A stretch of DNA of 64,000 nucleotides from Rotaria sp. Silwood1. Lineage: Eukaryota; Rotifera; Eurotatoria; Philodinida; Philodinidae. The stretch is taken from positions 101,116 through 165,115 of the forward strand of contig CAJNOP010000210.1 in NCBI GenBank assembly GCA_905250075.1. Direction: 5' to 3'. The notes beneath the pieces are model-generated. The model did no database searches, was not told where the DNA came from, and was given only the letters and a program-made list of their open reading frames with translations. A program made the translations under genes and the position numbers. Below, piece by piece: positions 46,196 through 60,212 of the stretch (its first letter is position 1; every line of letters starts with the position of its first letter).

Positions 46196-47400
46196 TTCTT
46201 AGATAACGAAGAAATTTCATTCAGTGAGATCACAGTGTTGAAAAACACATTGAACAAGAGTCATATAGCAAAATTATATGGTTTCCTGAATGTACAGCAT
46301 AAAGCAGTCATTATTATGATTATTCGGTCTAAATTTACTGCAACCAAAGCGATAAAACATGAATAGATTGATTTAATAATAAATATATTTGTATCTTGCT
46401 GATGGATAAAGATTTAATAAATAGAAGTTTGGATGATGGTTGCATCCAAAGTCTGGCATATTAGCTATATTACTTAATCGTAAAATAGATTGTTGATGTA
46501 TTGCCGTATTTGTTATACAATGATTTTTAGTGTCATTCTGTATCTCTTGCTGTTCAATTATCATTTGCTTTAATTGTACACTTTATGACACAGAAAAACA
46601 GCGCCGCTTGTACTTTTTCTTTCTAAGAAAGAAATGATATCATCTAATTATTGATGATATTGTGCAGGGATGACTCGCTAGTTCCTCATTTAGTTTTAGA
46701 ATGAATACGAATGCATGTAAAACGAACAACAATAAGACGAACATGACATAAGAAAAGAAAAGATACGGATGAATATATATATGTATATGAGACAAAGACA
46801 ATTGATGGATCATGCATATGTGATTCGCATGTGCACTTGAAATACAGCCATGAAGAGTAGTGACGGATAGAATCTATCACACAAACCTTCGCCATGATGT
46901 AAGTACACCTGGACGAGCACATGTAGATCACGTAACTGAAAGGATGAAGATATAAAGTGCAGAAAAACAACAATAAAAATAATGCAAAACAATCGGAGAA
47001 AAAACAAAGCAACTCGGAGTACGAGAATAAGCAGAAACTTAATAACAATGCGTAATTCTAGATAAACAAAAAGAGAAAAAGTGAGTTACAATATACTCGA
47101 TTAAATATTTACGACGAGAAAGCATATCAAAGTTTGATAAGTATAGCAACGAATGAAAAAGAAAAAAACACAGAAGAGGGAAAAAAATGGACATGCACGA
47201 AGATGAGTGCTAGCATTAGTGATTGAAACAAGTACATAGATTAGAGGAGAGAGGAAAGCGGATAATAAAAAGAAAGGGTTTAAATAATGTTTGTTTCCTG
47301 TGAACAATAGATTCGATCCTATCATTTTAGTATTGAAAATAGATAGTAAGAGGTCATGGCTCGGTGAGGAAACAGTTGTCTGGTATTGTGTTGGTCAATC
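46196..47400. other. Intergenic, partly purine-rich on the plus strand
   Basis: 46680-47300 is strikingly rich in A and G on the plus strand. The long minus-strand frames here are Phe/Leu/Ser-rich products of that bias and are not called. Confidence 0.45.
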
Positions 47401-47409
47401 GACGTAGTT

Positions 47410-48620
47410 GACGAATGTTAGAAGTGGATCAAGTTATTAGACGGTGCTGTTTTGATAGTCGTAATGATGATATGTCCTAGGTATTGTAGCTCTTTCGGAC
47501 AAAAATTGCATTTTGAAGCTTTAAGAGTGAGCCCAGAAGCTGCGAGACGATCAAAGACAGAAAATAAATCTTGGAGATGTTGTTCGAAAATAGAAGAGAA
47601 TACAAGCATACCATCCATGTGAACAAGACACAACTGCCACTTTATTGCGCCTAGAACACTATCCATCAATCGTTGAAATGTGGCAGGAGCATTAGAAAGC
47701 TCGAAGGACATCACCAAAAATTCGCAGAGGCTTTGATGAATGATAAAAGCTGTTTTACTTCAACTATTAGGATCGATTTTAACCTGCCAGTGGCCTGACC
47801 CGAGCTCAAGAGTCGAGATATATTTAGCTTCACGTATTGAGTTAAGGATATTATCAACTCGGAGGTATATGCTAGACTTTGCGAATCGCACTATCATTTA
47901 ACTTCCGATAATCAACACAAAATGAAAGTGAACCATCTTTTTTAGGCGATAAGACAATTGGAACTGTCCATAAGCTACGTGAACGAGTAATTGGACCAGA
48001 ATGAAGCTCTTCTCTATTTGTTGATCTACTAAAACTTCATTGGAGGAGGAATACTTTATAGCTGGATGCCAGACAGTTTCATATCCTGTTGAAGTTCAAT
48101 TACATATTTGGTAAGATGAGTGTAACAAGTTGAGTTTTCTGCACGTCAGTTAAATGAGAATGTGACAAATCGTGAAAATGTCTTCTTTCCTCATGAATGT
48201 GATGAGATGTATGAGTTAGCTCTGATAAACTATTCAGCTGATGTTCATTCAATAGCTCTATTACGCCAAGTTCTTGTTGTGAATAAATATTCACGGGGCA
48301 ACGAGAAAAGTGTGCAATTTCGATAAAAAGTTTTTTTCTGGGTGAAACAAGGTCATTTACTACAAGATAAATATCGTTAACTGAGGAGACGAAAACAGTT
48401 TGATTTTCAGAGAATAGAGAGAATGGTTTCATGGGTTGAACAGGAATAACTATAGAATGATAAGGAGGAAACCTATGTGAGCCGTTGACTCATAAACAAT
48501 AGGAGGATGAGTTTGAAGAATTTGGCAGGATGGTGGCACTGTGGTTGAGAGATGGCGATTGGTATGCAAATAAATTAACTTCTTGTGACTCATTCGGAAA
48601 GAGAGGTTTGACTGTAGTGG
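47410..48620 (-). mobile_element. Ty3/gypsy LTR retrotransposon fossil (pol fragment)
   Basis: On the minus strand a reverse-transcriptase block typical of Ty3/gypsy is recognisable (SNAPATFQRLMDSVLG and the following catalytic region up to YLGHII), with less clear upstream pol sequence to about 48620. No long terminal repeats, integrase or gag were recognised. The element is a broken remnant with several interruptions and looks old. Confidence 0.75.
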
Positions 48621-48929
48621 TCTCCGAAATGAAGATCATGCTTGCGGATAAAATTCAGACCGATCATGTAGAAATGTTGCAAATGAGAATATATATAAAC
48701 TGAATGTATGAACCATAGATGTATATGAGTTCGAAAAAAATCAATGCAAGGTTGGTGTGGTTAAAGAGAAAACTAACAACTACAGTCAAATTGGATCCAG
48801 CTTCTATAGCTATCATAAAGACAAGAAGATCTCGGAGCAGCAGTGGAATAATCAATATGCATTCTTTTTAATTGATTAAATTCTAGCGAGCATTTTATCA
48901 AACTACTCATCCTCGATAAAAAAAAGTCA
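48621..48929. other. Intergenic, nothing seen
   Basis: AT-rich sequence between the retroelement fossil and a gene relic. Confidence 0.4.
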
Positions 48930-49570
48930 ATTCATGACATTCCATTATTGTTATCAGAATCACTTAAAAGTGTAGGGATTAAATATATAGATTGTTACTG
49001 AGTCTGGACGACGAAAAATGACATTGCTTGAACAGCATAAATCAGTTGCATATATTTTTCAACATATTGAAATGATGTTGATGGTCGCTTATCGAAGGGT
49101 ACGATTTATTATGCAAATATTTTTCTGGCTCTCGATTTTCATGAAATTGAATTCGTTGGACTTGATATCAAGAATTCATTAGATTGGAAAAGTGCTCTTT
49201 TTTTAATTTTGATCGAATTTAGAACCAGTGATGATGGCTATACTAGTAATACGATTAGAGTTGCTGGTTTTGCCTATCCAATCAATATCGTTTGATTACC
49301 CAAGATGTCAACTATGATAGCATTATCGACAGGTTGACTTTAATGATTCTATTAAATGATGATTACAACGAAGGCATTAGTGAATGCCAATTATTAGTTA
49401 ATATTCAATTTCGTGTAATCGAAAACTACAAAAATGATTCAGTGTAAATAGAGCATCCAGTCTACTTCTATACTGCTTACAATTGTCACAATGATATTAT
49501 TGATTGTTTGATATAAGATTTGATCTACGATGATTGGAGACGACTCCTAAATTTCATCATCATACAATAA
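48930..49570 (+). pseudogene. Decayed gene of unknown family
   Basis: Coding character survives in pieces on the plus strand: ESLKSVGIKYIDCY, GRRKMTLLEQHKSVAYIFQH, DGRLSKGTIYYANIFLALDF (from 49071), then EFRTSDDGYTSNTIRVAGFA, LLNDDYNEGISECQLLVNIQ and HPVYFYTAYNCHNDIIDCL. The pieces are in different frames and contain several stops, so the gene is broken by both nonsense and frameshift changes. I do not recognise the family; no membrane segment or catalytic motif stands out. Confidence 0.5.
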
Positions 49571-49971
49571 AAGAACTTGAAAAGAAAAACTCTATATAAT
49601 TTTGATATAGTTTTGATGTGATTAACAGATTATTTTGTAGCTAATTGATGTTCGCCATAATCTAGCCGAAGTTTCAATAAAACAATCATAAATTTTTGGA
49701 TTAGAAATAAAAAAAGAATCACTTATTACTAGAAAACTTGCTTGCTATTCGTTCTATGCATTTTGCTGGTGCGTGACACAAACAACGAAATGACAATATG
49801 GGGAAAAAAAGAAAGGAATATGCAGACATAAAATAGAGAGCTAGAATACATTCTAAGCGTAACAGACGAAATACAAATAGAAAATAAACTAAAATACACA
49901 AACGCCAACAAAAATTGATCAATTCATCTCAGTTCAACTCTTGAGTTCTTGTTTATTCTTTGATTTTGTTA
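49571..49971. other. 3' flank of NAPRT, purine-rich
   Basis: Plus strand rich in A and G (49740-49920); no coding signal accepted. Confidence 0.4.
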
Positions 49972-51834
49972 TTAGGCAAGTTCACCAATTGGTACGCTCT
50001 GCACCCAGAGTTTATGTAAAAACTTATAGAGACGATCGGTAATAGAGACTTTGTACGGTGTCGGATTCAGATTGCGTCGATGATCTTTACGCAATGTTTC
50101 GATTTGTTGTTGGGCATAACTACGAACTTCTTGCCATGTTGGAAGTGCATGTTGAATTTGACCATCGGCCCAATATAATCTATACATACATTGTACCGTT
50201 GTTGGTGTAACATAGGCACGTTTCGTCTCAAAAAATGGATGTCGACAGAGCATTCGAGTTCCGGCTATTGGTTCTGGTTCATCAGCTGTAGTCATCAAGT
50301 CACATAGAGCTAAACCATGACTATCGTAGAATCGATAGAGATTTTTTCGGCCAGGAATCGTTACTTTTTCGATGTCTTGACTTACTTTGATGCGTGGTGT
50401 TCCATTCAACTATATTGAGAATAATGAATAGTTTTTAATTCTTATAAGTTTTTTTTCTCCATTGAAAGACACTTACTTCAACTAATTTATAGACACAACC
50501 AAGTGCTGGTTGTTTTTGACATGTAACTAAATGTGTTCCAATACCGAATACGTCAATTGCATGTTCTTGTTTTCCCAATGAATGCAATGTATCCTCATTG
50601 ATATCATTACTTGCCACAATAGTTAAATGTTCGATGTAAGGTAGATTGAATTTTTGAGCGACTTCAATAAAATTTGCTCGTACTTCCATCGATAAATAGG
50701 CCAAGTCACCAGAGTCCAAACGAAGACCAAGTGCTTGATAATTACAATCGTGTAATGCAAGAGTAACAGCCAAAAAATTCGGAACACCAGACTTGAGAAC
50801 ATCGTACGTATCGACCAAAGCCAAAAAGCCAGAAGGAAACGAGATAGCATAGGCAACAAATGCAGCTAATTCACCTTTGCTAGTTTGATCAGGAAATATT
50901 TTGAGTATAGGACCAAGTTCATCGAGATATTTTAAGCATAATTGTGCAAATGGACGTGATTCACCAGTGATTCGATCAGATAATTCTCGAACTTTCAATT
51001 CATCAAGACTTTCATATGAACTAACATAAGCATGTGCATGTGTTCCTAATTTCAAAAGTCAAAGGTCAACGAACTAATGATCACAGATATTTACCTTGAA
51101 TAGGAATTCCATAAAGTTTACCAGCTAGTACATTGGACGTACCATCAAAGCCACCTAAATAACAATATTTTGAGGCGCTAAGACCTCCATTTGGACCTTG
51201 TGCGCGTCGTAGACCGAATTCGTGAAACTTTTTACTCGAATCTACTGCCGCACGAAATCGAGCGGCATTCGTTGCTACTAGACTAGCGTAATTGATTAGT
51301 GTCAGTAGAGTTGTTTCGAGCAGTTGCACTTTTAGAATAGGTCCTTCGATACGAAGTAACGGCACGCGAGGAAAAACAACAGTGCCTAAATGACAAATTA
51401 AGAGCATATAAAAAAAATTAGATGAACATCTAGTTTCACCTTCAGGCATTGCATAAATTTTAATATCATTCATGTCGATTGTCGATAGAAAATCATAAAA
51501 TTCCTTTTCGATATATTCGGGTAATGCTTTGCGAAGATAATCAATGTCGGATGTTTGAAATTTGTAATTTTGTACGAATTTTAAACACTCTTCGAGGCCA
51601 CCAAACAATGTAAATTCACCACCAAATGCTACGAATATACATGTTTGATAAGGACTTTTGAATTTCATACAAAAAAAGAACACATTTGATTCACTTACGA
51701 TTCTTGCGAAAAAAGAGGTCAAACGTAGATTCACCTTGGTGTTTGCCACTTTTCCAATAAGCATACGCCATCGAAATTTGATAGAGATCAGTCAGTAGTG
51801 GTGAAATAAAGTTCGATTGTTGCGCCATCGCCAT
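49972..51834 (-). CDS. NAPRT: Nicotinate phosphoribosyltransferase
   Basis: Five exons on the minus strand: 51834-51699, 51628-51440, 51385-51095, 51045-50477, 50409-49972, with introns of 49-70 bases. The total of 1623 bases gives 540 residues, against 538 in human NAPRT. It joins nicotinate to PRPP (using ATP) to give nicotinate mononucleotide, the first step of the Preiss-Handler route to NAD, in the cytosol. Diagnostic stretches: [130 protein letters not shown]. The His in GTHAHA corresponds to the phosphorylated active-site His region. All exons join in frame and no stop is present, so it looks functional. An ATTTTAG acceptor ends 48 bases before the ATG. Two ATGs (codons 1 and 3) are possible starts. 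Confidence 0.95.
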
Positions 51835-51884
51835 ATTTATTCAACTCTTTGTTCAAGTTGGATGTACGTGAGTTTTACGTGTCT

Positions 51885-54660
51885 AAAATGAGAATCATAT
51901 CAATGACAAGGTTTTTTGGTCAAGATACTTGAATAAGTTTAAATTGAAATCGAGAAAAAAATTTATTCAGTATTGAACAGTACCAATTGATAACGATGCT
52001 GGAAAAACTATCGGTATTATCTAAAAAATACGATAAATTGGAGCATATACAATTAAACATTATTGTTCTCTCTCTCTCTGTCATATCATTCGTAAATTGC
52101 AGTTTCACATGAATTCATGACCTGTAGATCACGGATACATATCCTATTAAAGTTTCATTTGTTCTCCTCCAACATTTTCACCTACACTGATCAGCTAGAC
52201 ACCTGAGTAGGACCAGACAACTGTAAGAGATCATTGTTGTTGTTACCGATCACGACGTGTCATTCGCACTTCTCTCTCTCCTAATATCGACTCACTTCAT
52301 ACTTCTCGACGTTAAAATTAAAAAAGGAAACTCATGATGTAGCGATAGAACCAGTGAACGACATTGAGAGTTGACTTTTCACTCATATGTAGACTATGAT
52401 GATAGGAGGAATTTTCAGAAGGTCTTCAATTAAACCTAGAGGGAGAAAAATGTGATTGATCGTTTAATGACAAATCATAGTCATTCATTCGCTCCTCACT
52501 CTCAAGAAGAAGTATGCACAAAGACAATGTCGAGTCTTTCGTTCCTAAGAAAATGTGATTAGTGAAGATGAGTTGCTGCTTTGTCACTAAACAAGGCGAC
52601 GAGTGATGAATATATGTCAGAGTTGTCTTTTTTTGAGAAGTCGTGGAAAAATCAAAACCGAATCAGTTTTCATAGAATCTCTGAAATTGTCATTTATCAT
52701 CAACCTTTTTCTAATTACTCTCTGAGAATAGACTGATAATAAAACAATCGAGTTTATGGAACTCCGAGATTTCTTGCCTCGAAGAGACTATCATTCTCAG
52801 ATCCTTGACGAAAGCTTTTTTTTTGAAAAAGAATATTACAGATTAGCAGTATCATTCTGCTGCTTGTGAATGCCATAGTTAGATTACGACTTTACCTAAT
52901 TCAGAAACCCTAATAATACAAAAGTAAATACTGATGCGTCAAAAAATCGACAATTGAGAAAAGATAGTCAAGGTGTTCAGTGTGGGTTTTAAGGAAATAA
53001 TGACGAGTTTTATCGATTAAACAAGATTCAAAAGCGATCAATCCAACTGCTATGAAAACGACATTCAAAAAAAGAATACTGCATATGTCCTATACTTATC
53101 CTTTTCGTCAATGAATTCATATGTCATTATCCTAACTGATTATCCAGGAAAACGTCTATTATTATCAATAGTGTAACTGTAATACTTGTACACTTACAAT
53201 CACAGTAGCACATAAATATGTAAAGTTGCTTTAGGCTTCAGCACTTAGCTATTATCTTTCCTTTTACCACGTTGACAAAACGTATAAAAGAGATTCATCA
53301 TGGCATTGTTTGTTTTTTAATCTCTCGCAATATGATCTCATTTCTTCATTTATTTTCACTGCTCCTTTGCCATTTTGACGCCTCCTAGCAAGTCAACATT
53401 AGTTGATATTCTACAAATTCAAATGCTAAACATGCTTTTTTAACTTAAAGAAGAGTATTTTCATTTTAAATTTTCTCAACTCTCTGGCTAGCATTAAAAA
53501 ATTCGAATTTAACATTATGAGATATCGTTGACAGTAGCTTTATTATCATGAAAAAATTTACGAAACTGTTGAGGTCGAAGCAGTATGAACACGCAAGCAT
53601 TAGCTACTTTAAATATACTTTCTATTTTTGTATGGAGATATAGGATATTTTGCAAGAGACGAATCAGTTTCTTTAAAAGCGAGCGGAGCAGTACAAAGTT
53701 TCAATATGGTTAGTCTAGTGTCATACCTCGATAGTTGTCATATGTTCACTATCTTTGACTTTCAAGTCTATATAAGTAATCATAGTCTTTTATTCTGTCG
53801 AAGTCAAACGTGATGAAATTTGTAGTTATGAAAATCACGATCAATATCCTCAGTATCATGCATCATCATGCAGTGCCACAACAATCAAAATGTTTTCACC
53901 TTTGACTCGATAGATATAGCGAGATATGATGTAGCTACATATGCGAGAACATCACTACATAAAAATGAAATTAATGGTCAAGCAAAAGGCTGCACATAAA
54001 AATCGCGTTCGGTGAAGCATAATGAACATTATTTCTTCTAGACAGCATTTGGGCAAATCCAAATGTGATTTTTTCTAACCGATACATAACTCATTATTAA
54101 CTACTAGCTCTGTAAATTTTGTTTCATGATTCGATTTCTGAGTTAACGAACTCGACTACCATGGAAGTGCGATTATTTCATCGCCGTTTCCTTCAATAAT
54201 GAACATTGTCTCGATCTCTTAATTTTGAGTCGTCTATGAGTAATTCTACGCAGATAACCAAGAATTTCTGAAACCGCGTTTAAAGGCTCTAATCGCTTTG
54301 CCTGCTTTTTTCTAGGTTTTGGCCTCTTAACTATGACTATTTGATAAGCAGGAAAGCTTCAGAGTACATCAAAGACCCACGCACGACACATTAGGTTTCT
54401 GACATCCACAGCTAAATCACAATATCCAATGGGTGCGCTTGAGTGATAAGCGATGCAGACTTGTACCATCTAAATTATACATTGAAAAAGCATCACGAAT
54501 GTGAGCACATGCAAGTCACATACTTGTTCAAATTTGTTGCCATCAACAATCATGCCTTTGACAACACGAAAATAATTCATCGAAGACAAACTTATCGAGA
54601 CGGTAGTTCGTTGATTGCTAATAAATATGGAGTCCTAATTTATTTTCAACATTAGTTTGG
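51885..54660. other. Intergenic, no gene seen
   Basis: 2.8 kb without a convincing frame; a short TC dinucleotide run near 52068. No hairpin family member recognised. Confidence 0.5.
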
Positions 54661-54683
54661 ATCAAATAATGGATATAGGTTCG

Positions 54684-55560
54684 TCATTCTGTTGTGAGAC
54701 GGAGTACTTTTCCTAATTCGACTGGACTTAGAACAACATCAGAAGTAGAATCTTTATCAAAAGATAGAGTATGATGTGTTAATTGTCTTATCAAATTTTC
54801 ATTTTCAGTAATGGGCTGTTTTGAATAGTTGAATATAATTTTGATCATGATCTTTGAAGTTTTCGTCAAAAGCTTAGCCTAAAGTATGTTCTAAATATTA
54901 TTTTCAATCAATAAATAAAAAAGATATTGTCATTTGCTTTCTATTTATAAAAGTACATTGTTCTTTATTGTAATATGTCACTAATTCGCTATTGCCATTG
55001 AAAGTAATTGTTATCGGTTCATGAAACAGATGAAATCGACTGGTTAAACTTTTGATACAATTCATAATGATATTTATGCTTGATTTTCTTCATCAAAAGA
55101 ATGAAATCTAGAAACCAAGCATAGAAAGATCATTTTACGATCGCTTAAGTCAGTATTGGATGATCTAGAAGAAATAAATAAAATAATTTGCATAATTATG
55201 ACCTTAGCAAATCTGATTTGCCTTATTCATATTATCAGAGGTATCTTTATAGATTAGTTTTGTTGAGTGTTTGGGATATCCCTCTCGTACTTTTAACCAC
55301 GAGAAGTTTTTCAAATGGCGTAGAATCTATCGGACATATCTTAGGTGGAACAGAAAATTAAAGTCAATCTCTTCGATCGATAAAAACATTGAAACCAATT
55401 TTATTTAGTTTAGGGTGTTCCTCTTCAGCAATTTCTTCCAATGATCTCTGTTAGATCAATCTTTCCGTGAGTACCACTAAAACGTACGACAGGCTCTTCA
55501 TTCCAAGGTTCTTCTACTGTACAGATTATTAGACTCTCTTTTGTTAGGTAAATAGTATTA
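54684..55560 (-). pseudogene. Decayed gene of unknown family
   Basis: Minus-strand pieces with coding character: ESLIICTVEEPWNEEPVVRF followed by SGTHGKIDLTEIIGRN (about 55550-55430), EEEHPKLNKIGFNVFIDRRD in another frame, HEPITITFNGNSELVTYYNK (about 55020-54950), and SDVVLSPVELGKVLRLTTE (about 54740-54684). Stops and at least one frame change separate them, although some breaks could be unrecognised introns (TATTTAG and TACTTTAG precede the last piece). Family not recognised. Confidence 0.4.
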
Positions 55561-58500
55561 ACTTTAATGAAACTTTAAAATCTCATAATGTATTTCGAAA
55601 GTCGATTATTACCCTAGAATTATAAGAAGACAAAATGGTTTCTGTTCACTTAATTTACTTGAATTTTACATGAGATGTATAAATAATACTTTAGCACCAC
55701 TGCACTTCAACACGCATTAAGAATCACGCTTCATAAAAAAAAAATGACGGAGATTTTGTAAAGAAAATTCAGAAAAGAAGAGCTGTTCATTTTTTCTAGT
55801 ATTTTGATAGATATTACGTTTTTTAACACTAAGTATGGAGCCGCTGCTACTTTTACCACAGACATATGTCTCTTTAAAATATTTTTTTCATAAAAAAAAA
55901 AAAAAAAAAAAAAAATTCAATGATGCTTCATCTACTGAACTATGATCAAAAGAATAGATTAGTTGGGGTTTGAATCACAATCTAATTATCTATACATGTA
56001 AAAAGAATTCTGTTTTGACGAAAAAAGTCTATCCTGTGAATATATCGTTTTGTTTATGCTACAGTAATTAATTTCTTTCCGCGCACTATCAATCAAAAAT
56101 GCAAATTAGTTTTTTTCTTACTTTGAAAATATTTCAAAATAGACCGATAGATGTAATGTAGTCAATGCTATTATGATAATACTGTCAGCGCAACCCAAAT
56201 ATTATTGATTTACAGTACCACTTGAAACTAATACGTACATCACCAGAGAAATTTTCCTATTTTGTTTAGGCTATGTTCTCTAATTAGATTTGAGAAAGTG
56301 AAAAGTTTTTAAAAATGTATTTTTCGGTCTATCTTATAGTATGTTTGTTTTAACAGGCTAACTGGTTGCTTCTGTAAAAAAAAATCAAGAGCATTTATTT
56401 CTGAATCAGTTTCTCCAATATTGAACCTGTAGAAGCTATTCATTTGTGTATCATGGATACAGAGTGTCAAGCGTCACAAAATGCACGTACAAATCAAGGC
56501 TTATTTATTTTTTCAGTCGTGTGAAAAAGTTGACATTGTGATCTGTAAATGAGAAGGAGTTCAATTTCGATAATTCGATATAATTTGCATGTATCTTTTA
56601 TCATACGAAACTAAATATGTTTTCTTCTCGAAGAAAACTCACACTTTACTGAAAGAAGGTGCTAAGCAATGCTATTTTGAATTCACATATTATGTAGTCT
56701 CTGTGAAAGGTTAAAGAATATAGAATAGGTAGCAACTATAAAAATTTCATACTTTTGATGAGACGATTGTTCGACATCCATCATTTCGAAGAGAACATAT
56801 AAATAAAATCTACGAAAAATTCTTTATCTTTCAATAATAGAGCGAAAAATTTTTGATCAAATCTAACTTTAGAATATAGCCTAATAAAAAAAGAAAAGAA
56901 AACTTCTACTGCACTCGGTATGAGAGGAAAGAAAAAAAGACGATAGATCAGAAAAAAAAAGAAGTGGGAGAATAGAAAAATAGTAAAGAAACGAATAAGT
57001 ATGAGTACGAGGCCATTTTCATGGAAGGAAAGAAAAAAACAGGAACAGAATAAAATAGAACAACGTCGACAGAGATGTCTATAAGACATGGTAGCAGAGG
57101 TCGGAAGACAAACAAATCAACAGGGAGAAAAGACAAAAATAAGAAACGAGAGGAGCACCATATCGAAGAGAAAAATATATGAAGTTTAAGTAATAAGAGT
57201 GACGCAAACAACATCGGAAAGCAAGAAAAGACAAACTTAGAACGATAATAGACATATTTGCAAGCGATACAGTATAAGCACATACTACGTGCAGTTATTT
57301 CATTTGATGTTCGACATTGATAACAATTGCTCTACATCGAGCAATTCCAGAACATCACATTATCGTAGAACACAGACCTTCTTCAATGCTTTTCAGTTAT
57401 ATTCTATTGTGTCTTCACGTTTCTTAGCGTCAATCTCTGGCAGATGGTTGTTCTTAAAAGCATCAACATATTTAATATACGTTAGATTGATGAATGTTTT
57501 CTTTTAACCAACGACAAACGCACACACATGATAAAGATCTATAGATTATTACTAAAATTCATTTTTCGAATGAACCTCAGTGTTTATGCGTCTCATTTGA
57601 CACCAAATGAATAAACAATGTTTCTGTCAGCAGTAAGATGCAGAAGACGTGCCACTTATGGAACAAAAATTTTGATATCTCAACACCAGAATGAAGTACT
57701 AATGATCGTAAACGATGATGATATATGATCATTGTATAATAGTGTACGATGCAATCCGATGATTGACAATAACATTCGGTGTATATTATGATAATGAAGA
57801 AACAAATGATTCAACTTCTCATCGAAATTGCTGTACATTTTTTCAAAAGTTTTCCTCCAATCATGATTCCACTCAGCTCATTTTCTAAACTATTTATTTT
57901 AGCATCACTCATAAATCATTATATTGAAATTGAATTTTGCTTACAGAGTGATTGTGTTGTTCTTCTACTGGTCGATAGTCGTTAAGTACTGAACCAAATG
58001 TTACCGTTATCCAACTATTATGTAGAATATCCTTCATGTGATCGATGAATCAGTTCTTGTATAGAGTGACAAGACTGATTTTCATCGGCTGCACGTTTTC
58101 GAATCTTTGAATTTTGCACTATCGTTGAAAATAGATGACAAACATAGAGATAATTTAAACAGCTAAATAGCTCGCTTCGCCAGTGTTCTTTCTTTTTTCA
58201 TTTGTTTTTCAATGAAGACATTTTTTTTGTCAGGAAACATAAGTTAGCCCACATTAAGTTTCAACACAGCATTAGTGGAAATCAATGTTCTCTCAGAAAC
58301 ATCGGAAAAATTAGTCATTGAATGCTAGGAGCTGAGCACCAGAGCTATGAGTTTAGTCTCATGCTTGACAACACATACACAGCAGTTTACAAAAAAAAAG
58401 TTGCACTAACAAATGTCACTATTGCTAAACACAGGACTCATTCTACTCTTCTAGTTCTCGTATAATTCAATGGTTTCCACAGAATATTATGCATGGATAT

Positions 58501-59940
58501 ATTTGAAAAAAATTCATACATTTTCAGTAAAACTATTGAAGATACAAATTCTAGACATGACAAAAAACATCACACTTTTTTTAGGAACTATTAATCAACT
58601 CAAATATTCATAATATTTTGTTGGAACCAAAGAATAATCAATTTTTTACCTGATACACTTTGTTTTTAAAAATTTTTCTCTAGTTATATCTATGATTAGT
58701 ATGAAGCATTTTCCCTAATATCGTCCATTAAAGTCTATCGCATTATTTTAATAAATTATTGTCCTGTTTTCGATAACTTTCAACTATATTGTTTATATCC
58801 TTCATTTTTCTTGGGAAGTATGGGCGAAAAAAAGCTTTTCAATATATACTAATACATAGTATTTTTCAAGGCCTATCGAGTCACGCTAGAACTATAAGAA
58901 ATAAATGAATCTTATAGGACCAATTGCGAAATTTATGAATGCATGTGTTTTTAAATAAACAGCTGAATACGCCAATATCATTTAATATCATGTTGTCTAT
59001 TATATGATGAAAGTTTTTCAACGACCTTTACATGTGATACAATACTACCAGATGATCTGTTCACACTTTGGAATCTTAATTAACTCAGTGGTTTAGAACA
59101 TTTCAAAAACGAATCTTTAGTTGGCAGCAGTTCATGTGAAAATTTTTTTTACATTACTGCGTATTTTTAACAGCAACATATCCTCATATGTTTTCATACA
59201 TAACTAAATAGTTTCATTTTTCATTATGCGAATAGATACAATAGTGTAATCGAGAGTGGGAGTGGGAGTATAAGCGAAGTGAAAATTCTCGTTCTCACAA
59301 TGTTTCACGCGCAAAGACACCCATACATGCAGCATTATTGAATATATATACTTATATTTTATGCCCATTTTACATAGAACAAGTTACTAAGATAAATACA
59401 GCAATAATCACAGAAACAGCTAGATTCTTTGTCTATTCAAATAGCCCAAGTACATGTGGACAGTTCAACAATTAATACTTTGCTTCATTCTTGGTGAATT
59501 GATGGAAAGAAACACATTGTTTTCAATATCAGCATGGAATTTTATGTCTTTTTTATAACAAGTACAACATTTAAGTAAATTATCCAACATTCACATTTAA
59601 AAAGCACAAACTTTGAGCTAATTACTAAGCAAATGAGTCTATTTTGCAGTCATATTAAGCAAGCACGATTGAAGGACAGTTAACATTGATTCATGTCTCT
59701 ATTGTCTATGGCATTGGTCAGATTTATGATAGTTGATGATGATAACGCAATAGAGCTCCTAAAACTCTGACACTAAATGGAACCAGAACTCGAAATGAAA
59801 TATTTAGACCACCGTAGAGACTACTGGGACTATTAAAGTATCGAGAATATTGAGTTGATCTTCATATGTATATGTGCAAGTGATTGATGAATAGTGTTCA
59901 TAGTAACTAGAGTATGATATATGATGTGACCAACTTTCGA
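55561..59940. other. Intergenic, no gene seen
   Basis: 4.4 kb of AT-rich DNA. A run of 24 A at 55892-55915 could be a retroposed tail, but no SINE or LINE body was recognised before it. 56860-57270 is purine-rich on the plus strand. A weak hairpin-family member is at 59252-59330. Confidence 0.45.
59252..59330. repeat. Telomere-like hairpin 14 (weak)
   Basis: GAGAGTGGGAGTGGGAGTAT then, after about 45 bases, CGCGCAAAGACACCCATAC. Arms pair poorly; included for its composition. Confidence 0.3.
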
Positions 59941-60210
59941 TTAGTCACTCGTCGGGAACACTCTGAACAGTAGCATTTGGTTGGAAACGACTCGAGATTG
60001 ACAAGTTAAGAGAGTTGACTGATGTTCATTGGAAATTGTGCCATTTGAATGCATTGTTTGAAGAGGTTCAATACACGCAGAATTATAAAGATATTCGAGT
60101 GTCGATCTTAGAAAAGTACTAGTCGCATAAAAACCGACTTTGAAACTTGGAATAACGAGTGATTCTTTACCGTTGAGATATTGAGCAGTGACTCCTTGTT
60201 TACAAGTCAA
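59941..60210 (-). pseudogene. Fragment of an extracellular-domain gene
   Basis: A minus-strand frame of 89 codons with features of a recurrent bdelloid ectodomain: GFYATSTFLRSTLEYLYNSA followed by CIEPLQ, with Asn-linked sequons (NGT). It seems to be one exon or a relic; the N-terminal side runs into hairpin 15 and no flanking exon was found. The family resemblance is from memory and unnamed. Confidence 0.4.
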
Positions 60211-60212
60211 AT

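Noticed and set aside
46686-47325. Hydrophobic minus-strand frames suggesting membrane proteins
   Set aside because: Same purine-strand bias; three overlapping frames look equally hydrophobic, which real genes do not do.
55892-55915. Run of 24 A as evidence for a SINE or processed pseudogene
   Set aside because: No recognisable body or target duplication around it.
56781-57283. Two overlapping Phe/Leu/Ser-rich minus-strand frames of over 100 codons
   Set aside because: They are products of the purine-rich plus strand, which removes stops on the other strand. No domain, no splice context and extreme composition.
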